A stretch of 64,000 nt of DNA from Brumimicrobium mesophilum (GCF_003025005.1 NZ_PVSS01000011.1:62001-126000); one strand, 5' to 3'. Numbered from the stretch's first letter, positions 26,889 to 37,649 are shown. Notes: generated by a model not told the origin, from the letters alone. A program made the numbers and translations.

Positions 26889-27229
26889 TTTTCCCTATCT
26901 GTTAGTTATTGAACGCTTCCTGTGAATTAATGAAATGAATTCCATTTTTTTACAGGCTTCAAAATTAACTTTTTTTACTGAAATTCCTTTTTAGATATAC
27001 GGTTTTCTTGATTTATGAAAGATTCTTTAATGATTTTTATGATACCGCTCTTAATTGTGAATTATGAGTGGCTAAAGTGTAAGGAACAATTTTATTATTC
27101 TTTAATACAAAGTTTAAATGTTGATGATGCAATATGAATTAACTACTGTATGAAAACAATTGTTTTCATACATGAGACTTAGGTGACAATTATTATTTGA
27201 TTACATTCGTTTCATTAAAATAAACAACA
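26889..27229. other. Intergenic region between divergent dut and carbonic anhydrase genes
   Basis: A 341-base AT-rich gap with no gene that I can support. Its one clear feature is a perfect 26-nt palindrome near the carbonic anhydrase end, listed separately. A weak -7-like TACATTCG (27202-27209) lies before the carbonic anhydrase start. No clear dut promoter was found. Confidence 0.6.
27147..27172. promoter_or_regulatory. Perfect 26-nt palindrome upstream of carbonic anhydrase
   Basis: The half-site TGTATGAAAACAA is followed immediately by its exact complement, giving 13-bp arms with no mismatch. The centre, AAAACAATTGTTTT, recurs in shorter form just after the gene. It sits 57 bases before the ATG, where an operator or an upstream terminator hairpin could act. 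No T-run follows it, which favours a protein-binding site. Confidence 0.6.
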
Positions 27230-27856
27230 ATGGACATAAATAATATTTTCAAAAACAACGAAGAATGGGTTCAGTCAAAATTAGATGTTGATTCCAATTA
27301 TTTTGACAATCTTTCAAAAGGGCAGAGTCCTGATATTCTTTATATTGGGTGCTCAGATAGTAGAGTAACTGCTGAAGAGTTAATGGGAGTTTCTCCTGGA
27401 GAAGCTTTCGTACACAGAAATATAGCAAACATGGTTCCGAATACAGATTTAAATTCGATGTCTGTAATAAATTACGCTGTTGCCCATTTAAAAGTGAGTC
27501 ATGTTGTGGTTTGCGGTCATTATTATTGTGGTGGAGTAAAAGCTGCAATGGAATCACAAGATTTGGGTTTACTTAATCCATGGTTAAGAAACATTAGAGA
27601 TGTTTATCGAACTCACAAGGAAGAATTGATGGGGATTTCTGATGATGAATCTCGCTATAAAAGATTGGTTGAGTTAAATGTTGCAGAACAATGTATCAAT
27701 GTAATTAAAACTGCGGAAGTTCAAAAAGCATTTCGAAGTAGAGGAATCCAAGTACATGGTTGGGTTTTTGATATTCACTCTGGAAAATTGATTGATTTAA
27801 ACATTAATTACTCTGAAATAATGAAAAACGTGATGGAAATTTATCATTTGGAATAA
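27230..27856 (+). CDS. can: Beta-class carbonic anhydrase
   Basis: Zinc enzyme that interconverts CO2 and bicarbonate in the cytoplasm. The 208 residues match the beta class. The zinc ligands are Cys41 in GCSDSRV and His97/Cys100 in CGHYYCGG; Asp43 and Arg45 form the catalytic dyad. Bicarbonate supply to carboxylases is the usual role. The gene stands alone, between divergent dut and the convergent acyltransferase-like gene, and is framed by two related palindromes that may regulate it. Confidence 0.96.
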   Translation: MDINNIFKNNEEWVQSKLDVDSNYFDNLSKGQSPDILYIGCSDSRVTAEELMGVSPGEAFVHRNIANMVPNTDLNSMSVINYAVAHLKVSHVVVCGHYYCGGVKAAMESQDLGLLNPWLRNIRDVYRTHKEELMGISDDESRYKRLVELNVAEQCINVIKTAEVQKAFRSRGIQVHGWVFDIHSGKLIDLNINYSEIMKNVMEIYHLE

Positions 27857-27864
27857 GTTTCTCA

Positions 27865-27876
27865 AACAATTGTTTT
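27865..27876. repeat. AAACAATTGTTT palindrome after carbonic anhydrase gene
   Basis: A perfect 12-nt palindrome nine bases after the stop codon. It is identical to the core of the 26-nt palindrome that precedes the same gene. Confidence 0.5.
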
Positions 27877-27932
27877 ACCACCATTTCAACTGTTATTTTA
27901 AGGACCTATGGTTTCTAATCAGGCTTTAGCGA

Positions 27933-29282
27933 TTAATTTCTTTTTTTCCAAAAGAATAATTTATCATAATACTTTTGAAATACTTCAATATACTTTACGA
28001 AATATACGAATGTCATGATAAATCCAATTGCTCCAATTATTGAAAACCATGGAGTTAAATTTTTGTCGAGATAAGTACTTAATCCAAATCCGAACAAGCC
28101 ATTGTAAAGAATGATTACGTGAACAATGTAAATTGAAAGCGTATTTTGACCAACTTTAATGAATAAGTTATAATTCCAATTGACAAGTTTCGCAGTGATT
28201 ATTATTACAGAGATAAATAAGAATAAGTGACCCAAAGCATAGAGAGAAAAAGTAGGGAGAATTGTGAATTCATTTCCTGAAAGTAAAGTGTAAAAAATGA
28301 TTGTTAATCCTGAAATACCAAAAGTAATTGGTATAATCCAGCTTTTTAAGAATGCTAATTTTCTGTGGTAGACAATCCTTAAATAGCGTTTGTGCTTTCC
28401 TAAGAAAATAATGACGGCAAGAACCCAAATTACTTGTCCAAATCTAGCAAATAAATAACCTAATCCATAGAATGGTTTTATCCCTGAAATATTTAATAAA
28501 GCAGGTTGGATTATTTTTAAAATGTTGTCTGAAAATAAATTTAAAACTAATCCAGTAATAAAGAGCATCAAAGGAAACTTGTTTGTGTAAACTTTGTCAG
28601 GGTTCTTGCTTACATATGCGCCTATCATCGCTCCAAAAATTACAAACCCCACCCATGGAAATAATGGAAATATTGATTTGAAAGCTACCTCTCGAGAGGT
28701 TGAGACAAAGATGTTTTCAATCAATGGGTGAAATGCTGAGAAATCTAAGGCGTAAATGGTGGGTCTTAAAATAAAAACAAGCGTACCGCAAATACCAAAC
28801 CACCAAGTTAAAGGAACGACTTTGATTAAGCGATTTAGTCCATAAAGTAGGATTACTGTGATTAAAGAGGCTCCAATACATTGTAAAACGTGGAAAATAT
28901 ACATGTAACCACTAAAAGTGTAAGAACCATTTTCTATCACTCCTTTAAAAATAAAATACAGATTGAGTTGCAGCGCATAACCCCAAAGAATTAATTTTAG
29001 ACCTCTGTTCAACCCTTTTTTGACACGTTTGTTTTTGAAAAATGGTTCTTTTTTACGCACTAAAAGATAAGTAAAAACTAATCCTGAAACGGTAAAAAAT
29101 AATGGTGCTGTTAAACCACGGGTGAATCGCCAAATATCATATAATAGTAAATCATTTCCTCTGTGATTTTCGGTTAAAGCCATCACAATAAAATGTCCTT
29201 CCAACATCATTAATATCGCAATGGATCTTGCGATATCAATAAATACTAAACGATTATGAACGTTTCCTTTTGCTAGTAACAT
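27933..29282 (-). CDS. DUF1624/HGSNAT-like membrane acyltransferase family protein
   Basis: A 449-residue polytopic protein with about eleven hydrophobic helices. The N-terminal segment FIDIARSIAILMMLEGHFIV resembles the heparan-alpha-glucosaminide acetyltransferase (DUF1624) and acyltransferase-3 families, where a conserved D, R and H near the first helix are important. It probably acylates an envelope glycan or lipid at the inner membrane; the substrate is unknown. The flippase gene lies just upstream on the same strand, 54 bases away, supporting a shared envelope-polysaccharide role. Confidence 0.72.
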   Translation of the reverse strand: MLLAKGNVHNRLVFIDIARSIAILMMLEGHFIVMALTENHRGNDLLLYDIWRFTRGLTAPLFFTVSGLVFTYLLVRKKEPFFKNKRVKKGLNRGLKLILWGYALQLNLYFIFKGVIENGSYTFSGYMYIFHVLQCIGASLITVILLYGLNRLIKVVPLTWWFGICGTLVFILRPTIYALDFSAFHPLIENIFVSTSREVAFKSIFPLFPWVGFVIFGAMIGAYVSKNPDKVYTNKFPLMLFITGLVLNLFSDNILKIIQPALLNISGIKPFYGLGYLFARFGQVIWVLAVIIFLGKHKRYLRIVYHRKLAFLKSWIIPITFGISGLTIIFYTLLSGNEFTILPTFSLYALGHLFLFISVIIITAKLVNWNYNLFIKVGQNTLSIYIVHVIILYNGLFGFGLSTYLDKNLTPWFSIIGAIGFIMTFVYFVKYIEVFQKYYDKLFFWKKRN

Positions 29283-29336
29283 TTAGAAGAAGTTTCTCTG
29301 TGTATTTACTTTAATAAAGTGCAAAGATAATCTGAA

Positions 29337-30821
29337 TTAATGGGATTTAGCAACTGCTTTTGGTTTTTCCATCCAATAGACCAATCCAACGTAGAATAAT
29401 ATGAAAATATTGTGAATAATAAATTGTAAAACCCCCGCTTCAATGTCAATCCACATAAGAATGAAATAGATAAGAATAGCAGCAATACTGTACAATCCAA
29501 ACTTTCTGAGATTGTATGGAATAGGGTAGTGTTTTTGACCAAGTAAATAGGAAGCTACCATTTGACCACCATAAACAAAGAATGTTGCCCAAGCACACGC
29601 CATATATCCATAAATTGGAATAAAAATAAAGTTTAATGTGATGGTCAAAACTGCTCCACCCATGGCGATATAAGCTCCGAATTTTGTTTGTCCGCTCAAT
29701 TTATACCAAATACTTTGATTGATGTAAATTCCTGAAAACACGTTGGCCAACAGCAGTATAGGAACAATTCTTAATCCTTCCCAATAATCTGGATTAGGAA
29801 TAAAATATTTGAAAATATCAATATTTAAAGAAACCCCTAAAAAGCTGAGGAAAACTGCTCCTACGAAGTAATTCATTACTTTAACATAGGTTTTGTTCCT
29901 GTCTTTACTTTTTGATTGAGCAAAGAAAAATGGCTCTGCAGCATAACGATAAGCTTGTAAAAAAATCGTGACCAACATCGCTAGTTTATAACTTGCACTG
30001 TAAATTCCAACCTGAGATTCAGCATAAGTTAATGCGGCTTCCGTGGTTAATTCACCAATGGAATTTTGGAAAGTAATGTGTTTTAGTAAAATTCGGTCCA
30101 GAGTTTCATTGATAATAAAAGCGAATCCAGCAATGGCAATTGGGAAGCTATATTTGAACATAGAACGCAATAATTCTGTGTCCCAGATCCATTTTAATGA
30201 AATAAAATCTTTGTATAAAAAGATAGGTTTCACCAGTGATGCGATCAAATTAACGATTAAAATAAAACGAATCCCCACTTCTGCGTCATCTACCTTAGGT
30301 TCAAAAACAAGTAACATGAGGATTAAATTCAACCCAATATTCAACCCAATTCCAGTCAGCTGAATAGTAACAAATTTCTTGGCTTTTTCTTCTGCACGAA
30401 GCTTGGCTAACGGAAGGGCTGAGGTGGCATCGATGACCACAATTGTCGCAAGCAGAATAATGTATTCTGGATTTTCGGAAAAGAGCATTGCGTCTGCAAT
30501 CGGACCATTGAAAACCAAGACTAATAGGAGAAAGATAGCGTTAATGAGAACTATGCTCAGCATAGAGTTTCTAAATATCTTTTCTTTATTCTGGGGGTGA
30601 TCAGAAAGAAACTTGAAAAAAGCGGTTTCCATTCCAAATGTTAGCAAAACCATTATGAAGGCAATCCATGCGTAAAGTTCAGAAATCACTCCGTAATCGG
30701 AGGGTTCTATAAAAACGGAAACATATAAGGGAACCAACAAATAATTCAACAATCGTCCTACGATACTCGATAAGCCGTAAACCGCTGTTTGTCCTGCTAA
30801 TTTCTTTAAAGGGTTACCCAT
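29337..30821 (-). CDS. Polysaccharide/lipid flippase (MOP superfamily, Wzx-like)
   Basis: A 494-residue inner-membrane protein with about 14 hydrophobic helices, starting MGNPLKKLAGQTAVYGLSSIVGRLLNYLLVPLYV, the typical opening of the polysaccharide biosynthesis (RfbX/Wzx-like) family. Conserved elements include FGMETAFFKFLSDH and YSFPIAIAGFAFIINETLDRILLKH. It would flip a lipid-linked sugar or lipid intermediate across the inner membrane. There is no glycosyltransferase cluster here, so it could serve a dedicated lipid-linked unit made elsewhere. Confidence 0.85.
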   Translation of the reverse strand: MGNPLKKLAGQTAVYGLSSIVGRLLNYLLVPLYVSVFIEPSDYGVISELYAWIAFIMVLLTFGMETAFFKFLSDHPQNKEKIFRNSMLSIVLINAIFLLLVLVFNGPIADAMLFSENPEYIILLATIVVIDATSALPLAKLRAEEKAKKFVTIQLTGIGLNIGLNLILMLLVFEPKVDDAEVGIRFILIVNLIASLVKPIFLYKDFISLKWIWDTELLRSMFKYSFPIAIAGFAFIINETLDRILLKHITFQNSIGELTTEAALTYAESQVGIYSASYKLAMLVTIFLQAYRYAAEPFFFAQSKSKDRNKTYVKVMNYFVGAVFLSFLGVSLNIDIFKYFIPNPDYWEGLRIVPILLLANVFSGIYINQSIWYKLSGQTKFGAYIAMGGAVLTITLNFIFIPIYGYMACAWATFFVYGGQMVASYLLGQKHYPIPYNLRKFGLYSIAAILIYFILMWIDIEAGVLQFIIHNIFILFYVGLVYWMEKPKAVAKSH

Positions 30822-30964
30822 GGAATTTTAAAATATGAGCGCTAAGTTAAATGGATTCTTTGAAAATGAGTTTATATAGGAATTGTTTTGTGTTTTTTGT
30901 GAAGCTGGAAAACGATGTTATGAAATTCGTTGTTAGTCAACCTAACTCATCTAAATCAATCTAT

Positions 30965-31405
30965 TTAGCGTTTACTTTTAAAGAAATTCCTCATTAAATC
31001 AGAGCATTCTTCAGCGAGAATTCCACCCACAATTTCTGTTGTTGGGTGTAAAATGTTTTCATAGCGCAATGCTCCGCGTCTTTCATCTTTTGCACCATAG
31101 ACTATTTTACTAATTTGAGACCAATTTAGTGCTCCTGCACACATTACACAAGGTTCTAAAGTAACATACAGTGTACATTTTTTAAGGTATTTTCCGCCTA
31201 GAGATTCAGCTGCAGAAGTAATGCTTTGCATTTCGGCATGAGCAGTAACATCATTCAATTGCTCGGTAAGATTATGTCCTTTCGCAATAATTTGGTTGTT
31301 AGCTACGATTATAGCTCCAACAGGTACTTCATCCAATTCATAAGCTTTTAGTGCTTCATCAATGGCTTTGCGCATAAAGTAAGTATCGTCGTAAGGAGAA
31401 ATCAT
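30965..31405 (-). CDS. tadA: tRNA-specific adenosine deaminase
   Basis: Zinc deaminase that converts A34 to inosine in tRNA-Arg(ACG). The 146 residues contain the catalytic HAE (residues 56-58) and PCVMC with zinc cysteines 86 and 89. The overall pattern (MRKAIDEALKAYELDEVPVGAIIV at the N-terminus, FFKSKR at the C-terminus) fits TadA rather than a free-base deaminase. A monocistronic unit. Confidence 0.93.
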   Translation of the reverse strand: MISPYDDTYFMRKAIDEALKAYELDEVPVGAIIVANNQIIAKGHNLTEQLNDVTAHAEMQSITSAAESLGGKYLKKCTLYVTLEPCVMCAGALNWSQISKIVYGAKDERRGALRYENILHPTTEIVGGILAEECSDLMRNFFKSKR

Positions 31406-31488
31406 ATCTAGAATTTATTTTGCCATTTATGGATATACAAAAGTAACTGGATTTTATAGTTGATAGAAGAATCCCTAGAGAAATTGAT

Positions 31489-31683
31489 TTATTCCAATTC
31501 AATATTTTCCATATTTAAATCAATCTGATCAATTTCTTTTTCAGATTTACTTGATTGGTCGTTGAAAAAGATGAGGAATAATAGAACAGTAATAATGATC
31601 GAATAAATTAAAAAACGGATCAACATTTTCCAACTTTTTGAAAAGTTTTGATGCTTTTTGAAATCGAATTCTGGCTTGTTCAT
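31489..31683 (-). CDS. Small single-span membrane protein
   Basis: A 64-residue protein, started at the ATG at 31683 (the frame extends ten codons further but without support). The basic N-terminus (MNKPEFDFKKHQNFSKSWK) is followed by one hydrophobic helix (MLIRFLIYSIIITVLLFLIFF, about 20-40) and an acidic tail (SEKEIDQIDLNMENIELE). The positive-inside rule places the N-terminus in the cytoplasm. No family recognised; function unknown. Confidence 0.5.
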   Translation of the reverse strand: MNKPEFDFKKHQNFSKSWKMLIRFLIYSIIITVLLFLIFFNDQSSKSEKEIDQIDLNMENIELE

Positions 31684-31810
31684 TTTAATTGAAAACTGAT
31701 TTTTTTCTATCACGCGAAATTAATACAATTGTTTATGAATTGGTCATGGCATGAGGATCATGTTTAAACGATACTCAGAATAACTCCAAACAATGATGAA
31801 TTGTGTTCAC

Positions 31811-31836
31811 TTGTGTCTGGTCGGAAACAGACACGA
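31811..31836 (+). promoter_or_regulatory. Stem-loop upstream of galE
   Basis: TTGTGTCTG pairs with CAGACACGA (one G-U pair) around an 8-base loop. No T-run follows, so it is not an intrinsic terminator. It lies about 50 bases before the predicted galE transcription start, so it is upstream DNA rather than a leader unless another promoter exists. Confidence 0.4.
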
Positions 31837-31882
31837 ATTATCCCTTTGTAAACTTTTAACTCATTATCTATTTCTAAATTCT

Positions 31883-31890
31883 TATTTTTG
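31883..31890 (+). promoter_or_regulatory. galE -7 element, very close to the ATG
   Basis: TATTTTTG matches TAnnTTTG and ends four bases before the galE ATG. If used, the mRNA would be essentially leaderless. No clear TTG at the -33 position. Confidence 0.45.
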
Positions 31891-31894
31891 GATT

Positions 31895-32929
31895 ATGAAT
31901 ACTGAGAAAAAACATATTTTAGTAACAGGTGGAGCAGGTTACATAGGTTCTCACACTGTTGTAGCTTTAATAGAAAAAGGCTATACGCCAATCATAATTG
32001 ATGATTTTAGAAATTCTAATAAAGATGTTATTCTGAGGTTGGAGAAAATCACGAATAGTGAAATAATTTATTTTAATGTTGCCTGTCAAGACACTTTCAG
32101 GCTAAAAGGTGTTTTTAGTCAATTTCCAATTGAAGGAATAATTCATTTTGCTGCCGATAAAGCGGTTGGGGAATCAATGGAAAAACCACTAATGTATTTT
32201 GATAATAACTTTGGCAGTTTAATCAGTATGCTAGAACTAGCCAAGGAATTTGAGGTAAAAAGCTTTGTTTTCTCATCTAGCTGCACGGTTTATGGAGATC
32301 CAAAGCAAATTCCAGTCAATGAACAAAGTCCGGTATCCTATAATTCACCTTATGGATTTACTAAAAAAGTGAGTGAAGAAATGATTGAACAATTTGTTAA
32401 GAGCTGTCCAATCGTTAAAGCAACTTTATTGCGTTATTTTAATCCTGTAGGAGCTCATGAAAGTGGAACAATTGGTGAAGAACCAGACGGAAAACCAAAT
32501 AATTTATTGCCGTTTATTACACAAACCGCAGCTGGAGTTAGAGATGAATTGACCGTTTTTGGTAAGGATTATGATACACCTGATGGAACTTGTATTCGAG
32601 ATTATATTCATGTTGTTGATTTGGCAGAAGCACACGTTGCGGCATTAGAAATGTCAGATTCAAATGAAGTTAATCCAAAGGTTTTCAATGTAGGCACAGG
32701 TAAAGGAACCAGTGTTTTAGAAATGATTAAAGCCTTTGAAAAAATTACAGGAAAAGAATTGCCATATAAATTTGGACCAAGAAGAGATGGAGATATAAAG
32801 GAAATCTTTGCCAATACTGATAAAGTGAATAAAGAATTGAAATGGACATCTCGTAAAACTATTGAGGAAGCTATCTCGAGCTCTTGGACTTTTGAACAAT
32901 ATATTCGTGAATTAAGAAAAGAGGCATGA
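31895..32929 (+). CDS. galE: UDP-glucose 4-epimerase
   Basis: Interconverts UDP-glucose and UDP-galactose in the cytoplasm, supplying sugars for envelope glycans. I start at 31895 (MNTEKKHILVTGGAGYIGSH) because the NAD-binding glycine motif GGAGYIG must lie at the N-terminus; the open frame extends 34 codons upstream without coding character. The protein is 344 residues. Also visible are FSSSCTVYGDP with the catalytic serine region, the YxxxK pair in SPYGFTKK, and the family motif RYFNPVGAHESG. The outer-membrane protein gene overlaps its end by four bases (ATGA), so they are co-translated. Confidence 0.95.
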   Translation: MNTEKKHILVTGGAGYIGSHTVVALIEKGYTPIIIDDFRNSNKDVILRLEKITNSEIIYFNVACQDTFRLKGVFSQFPIEGIIHFAADKAVGESMEKPLMYFDNNFGSLISMLELAKEFEVKSFVFSSSCTVYGDPKQIPVNEQSPVSYNSPYGFTKKVSEEMIEQFVKSCPIVKATLLRYFNPVGAHESGTIGEEPDGKPNNLLPFITQTAAGVRDELTVFGKDYDTPDGTCIRDYIHVVDLAEAHVAALEMSDSNEVNPKVFNVGTGKGTSVLEMIKAFEKITGKELPYKFGPRRDGDIKEIFANTDKVNKELKWTSRKTIEEAISSSWTFEQYIRELRKEA

Positions 32930-33672
32930 AAAATTTAAGTTTATTGATAATTCTTTTTTTTTACTCTACAACACTTTTTGGTCAATACCAAACTAAGGAG
33001 GAGGGCTTATATTCTCGATTTAGACCTGGAGTAATGTGGTTTTTCAGTGGTTTAGAACCTTATGATGCTGAAAAACTTCGTAAATATGATCGTTTAATCG
33101 TTGATGTGGTTTATAATGATTGGTATGGAGATAGAGATTATTTATCAAGTCCAGCCGCATCAATTGGGTTCAATACTTCATTAATGTTTGACGTTGTAAT
33201 GACCAATAGAAACACCTTGAGCTTCGGTTGGGGGATAGGTTTCAGTCATTACAATAACAAAAGCAAAATTCAATTTACCAGAGATCTTGAGAATGAAAAC
33301 ACGCTTATATCAGATTTTCCTGAGGGAAATGAACCAAAAAGTTCAAAATTTGGAGCAAACTATATTGAAATTCCGTTAGAACTAAGATTCAGAACCAAAG
33401 GATATAAGCATTTTAAATTCATGGTGGGAGGAAAGATAGGGTATCGATTAAATTCCTTTTCGAAAGTTACGGAAAGAATAGAGGGTAAAAACTATGCTAC
33501 AAAACAATATAATTTTGCAGATTCAAATCCATTGAGGTATGGTGCAACAGTTAGAATTGGAATTCGTAATTGGGCAATCTATGGAGCATATTATTTCTCG
33601 CCATTATTTACAGGAAGTGGGAGCGCTGATTTGACACCATTGGAGCTGGGAATTAGTATTTCATTGTTTTAG
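32926..33672 (+). CDS. Outer-membrane beta-barrel protein, PorT-like
   Basis: A 248-residue protein with signal peptide MKNLSLLIILFFYSTTLFGQ followed by alternating strands: NTSLMFDVVMTNRNTLSFGWGIGFSHY, YIEIPLELRFRTKGYKHFKFMVGGKIGYRLN and the last strand LTPLELGISISLF ending in Phe, as expected for an outer-membrane barrel. The IEIPLELRFR segment is typical of PorT-family barrels of Bacteroidetes. PorT itself belongs to type IX secretion, but this relative could have another role. It is translationally coupled to galE by an ATGA overlap. Confidence 0.75.
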   Translation: MKNLSLLIILFFYSTTLFGQYQTKEEGLYSRFRPGVMWFFSGLEPYDAEKLRKYDRLIVDVVYNDWYGDRDYLSSPAASIGFNTSLMFDVVMTNRNTLSFGWGIGFSHYNNKSKIQFTRDLENENTLISDFPEGNEPKSSKFGANYIEIPLELRFRTKGYKHFKFMVGGKIGYRLNSFSKVTERIEGKNYATKQYNFADSNPLRYGATVRIGIRNWAIYGAYYFSPLFTGSGSADLTPLELGISISLF

Positions 33673-33779
33673 TAATTGCTTCTTTGTTAGAAGAATGAAT
33701 AAATATTAAATGCGAAAAGCATTGTTGAGTAACATGGCATAGACCCATCCAAAAATGTTTATTTAAATCACATTATTTA

Positions 33780-33787
33780 TATATTTG
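33780..33787 (+). promoter_or_regulatory. -7 element of bestrophin gene, close to the ATG
   Basis: TATATTTG matches TAnnTTTG and ends five bases before the ATG at 33793. As for galE, this predicts a near-leaderless transcript. The -33 region reads TTT rather than TTG. Confidence 0.45.
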
Positions 33788-33792
33788 GTTAA

Positions 33793-34668
33793 ATGATAAA
33801 ATACAATCCCAAAACTTGGTTCAGACACGTTTTAAAATTTCAGAAATCAGATACTTTTTGGACATTTAGAAAGGAAATCGTTATGGTTGCTTTGTATGCA
33901 ACCGGAGTTGGTTACCTCGAAGGAGAATATTGGGAAGATGCAGTTACCTTCTTTGAATCTGTGAATGATGTGTTTTCATTTATTGGTTTTGCATTTTCAT
34001 TATTGTTAGTTTTCCGTATTAATTCTGCTTATGATAAATGGTGGGAAGGAAGAAAACAATGGGGAGCTTTGGTTAATAATTGTCGTGTATTCGCTATGAA
34101 AGTAAAGTCGATGATTGATGACAAAAATAAGGATGAAAAGAATAATTTGTTTGATTATATTGCTGCATATCCTTCTTCAATGCGTTTTCATTTAAGAGAT
34201 CAAATGGAAATCGAAAAGTTACCATTAAATGAAGATTTGAAGCGAAAAATTATTGGGAAAAAGCACATCCCGAATGCCATTTCAAGTGAGTTGTATATGG
34301 AAGTTCAGAAGTTAAAAAAGAAAGGTGAGCTTTCTCATGAAGATGCGATTATTTTGGATGAGGAATTGCGAGTTATTTCATATTCTCTTGGCGCATGTGA
34401 ACGCATTAAAAATACACCCATTCCTTACAGTTATAATTTATTTTTGAAAAAACTAATTTTCATAGTAGTCGCTATGGCGCCATTTGCTTTTGTTTCGAAT
34501 TTGCATTATTGGTCAATTCCAGTAACAGTATTGGTGTTTTATATTTTTGTTGGATTGGAATATATTTCTGAAGAAATCGAAGAACCTTTTGGTACAGATA
34601 CTAACGATCTTGCTACTGACGATTTAGCAGAAACAATATTTAATAATATCCAAGAAATTCGTAAATAG
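33793..34668 (+). CDS. Bestrophin family ion channel (UPF0187)
   Basis: A 291-residue membrane protein of the bacterial bestrophin family, pentameric anion or cation channels in the inner membrane. Family features are FSFIGFAFSLLLVFRINSAYDKWWEGRKQWGALVNNCR (the RxNxAYdrWwEgRkxWG signature), the helix LGACERIKNTPIPYSYNLFLK, and the end FVGLEYISEEIEEPFGTD. Four hydrophobic helices. The physiological ion and partner are unknown. Monocistronic, followed by the tandem repeat array. Confidence 0.93.
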   Translation: MIKYNPKTWFRHVLKFQKSDTFWTFRKEIVMVALYATGVGYLEGEYWEDAVTFFESVNDVFSFIGFAFSLLLVFRINSAYDKWWEGRKQWGALVNNCRVFAMKVKSMIDDKNKDEKNNLFDYIAAYPSSMRFHLRDQMEIEKLPLNEDLKRKIIGKKHIPNAISSELYMEVQKLKKKGELSHEDAIILDEELRVISYSLGACERIKNTPIPYSYNLFLKKLIFIVVAMAPFAFVSNLHYWSIPVTVLVFYIFVGLEYISEEIEEPFGTDTNDLATDDLAETIFNNIQEIRK

Positions 34669-34776
34669 GTTCATAGAAAAATCTGTTTCGATTTTGAATT
34701 CGTGAATGAACTTGGCGGGTAAAATTAGTTTAGCAATCCAAGTTAGAGTTTTTGAAGTGTAGTAGTAGTAATGGCA

Positions 34777-35240
34777 TAGTCGTTTATAACGGTTAAAAAC
34801 GCTTATTAGAATCCAAAGTTTCGGCAATTTTTCCGTTTTCTTAGGGAGTAAATACCTTGAAGAGACAATCTCCAAATAGTAATGACATTTTCTACTGTTG
34901 GATGTTACTTTGAATTTTGATCCGAAGTGAGTTCTAAACCCAATTAGCAATCCAACTCTTAGTTTTTAAACTCTAGCAATATAAAGGGTGTAGTCGTTTA
35001 TAACGGTTAAAAACGCTTATTAGAATCCAAGGTTTCGGCAGTTTTTCCGTTTTCTTAGGGAGTAAATACTTTGAAGAGACAATCTCCAAATAGTAATGAC
35101 ATTTTCTACTGTTGGATGTTACTATGAATTTTAAAACCAAAGTGAGTTCTAAAATCAATTAGCAATCCAACTCTTAGTTTTTAAACTCTAGCAATAGAAG
35201 GGGTGTAGTCGTTTTTAACGGTTAAAAACGTTTATGGTAA
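34777..35240. repeat. Tandem repeat, about 214-bp unit, 2.2 copies
   Basis: Units begin at 34777, 34991 and 35206 with TAGTCGTTTATAACGG (TAGTCGTTTTTAACGG in the third). The first two are nearly identical over about 214 bases; the third breaks off after about 35. The preceding segment 34720-34776 carries a degenerate copy of the unit's 3' part (AGCAATCCAA...). Each unit opens with an imperfect palindrome, CGTTTATAACGGTTAAAAACG-like (quoted in two parts: CGTTTATAAC and GGTTAAAAACG), able to form a 10-bp hairpin with one mismatch. No protein family can be assigned. Confidence 0.85.
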
Positions 35241-35270
35241 TACTAATGTTTGCAGTTTTCTTTTAAAATC

Positions 35271-35306
35271 AAAACACCCCGTAGAAATTAATCTACGAGG
35301 TGTTTT
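35271..35306 (-). terminator. Terminator of icd
   Basis: AAAACACCCCGTAGA (35271-35285) pairs with TCTACGAGGTGTTTT (35292-35306), one mismatch, six-base loop. On the minus strand it ends in TTTTGATTTT. It lies 69 bases past the icd stop. Confidence 0.85.
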
Positions 35307-35374
35307 GAATTATATTTTAAAATTTAGTAGGCTTTCTTTATTAGGGTCTACCTACTAAATAAGCGGCAATCCTA

Positions 35375-37600
<2,226 letters not shown>

Positions 37601-37649
37601 TTATTTTGTTTTATGAGCAATCGCTCGATTATCTTAATTTTTCGAGTTG

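Larger units (their letters stand above)
34669..35374. other. Non-coding region with a 214-bp tandem repeat array
   Basis: The 706-base gap between bestrophin and icd holds the tandem array (next entry) and the icd terminator. Minus-strand frames crossing the array encode recurring peptide text, but those frames are a by-product of the repeats: they have no signal, no start context and no conserved start. Confidence 0.75.

Noticed and set aside
31793-31894. 34-codon N-terminal extension of galE
   Set aside because: It would place residues before the NAD-binding beta-strand and it overlaps a stem-loop and the -7 element.
34624-35158. Minus-strand frames within the tandem array encoding recurring peptide text
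   Set aside because: They exist only because the DNA unit is repeated, lack a convincing start, overlap the bestrophin 3' end and have no recognisable domain.
34777-35240. Integron attC array
   Set aside because: The palindromic core and spacing are suggestive, but R box sequences do not fit well and no integrase or cassette gene is seen; kept only as one hypothesis in the findings.
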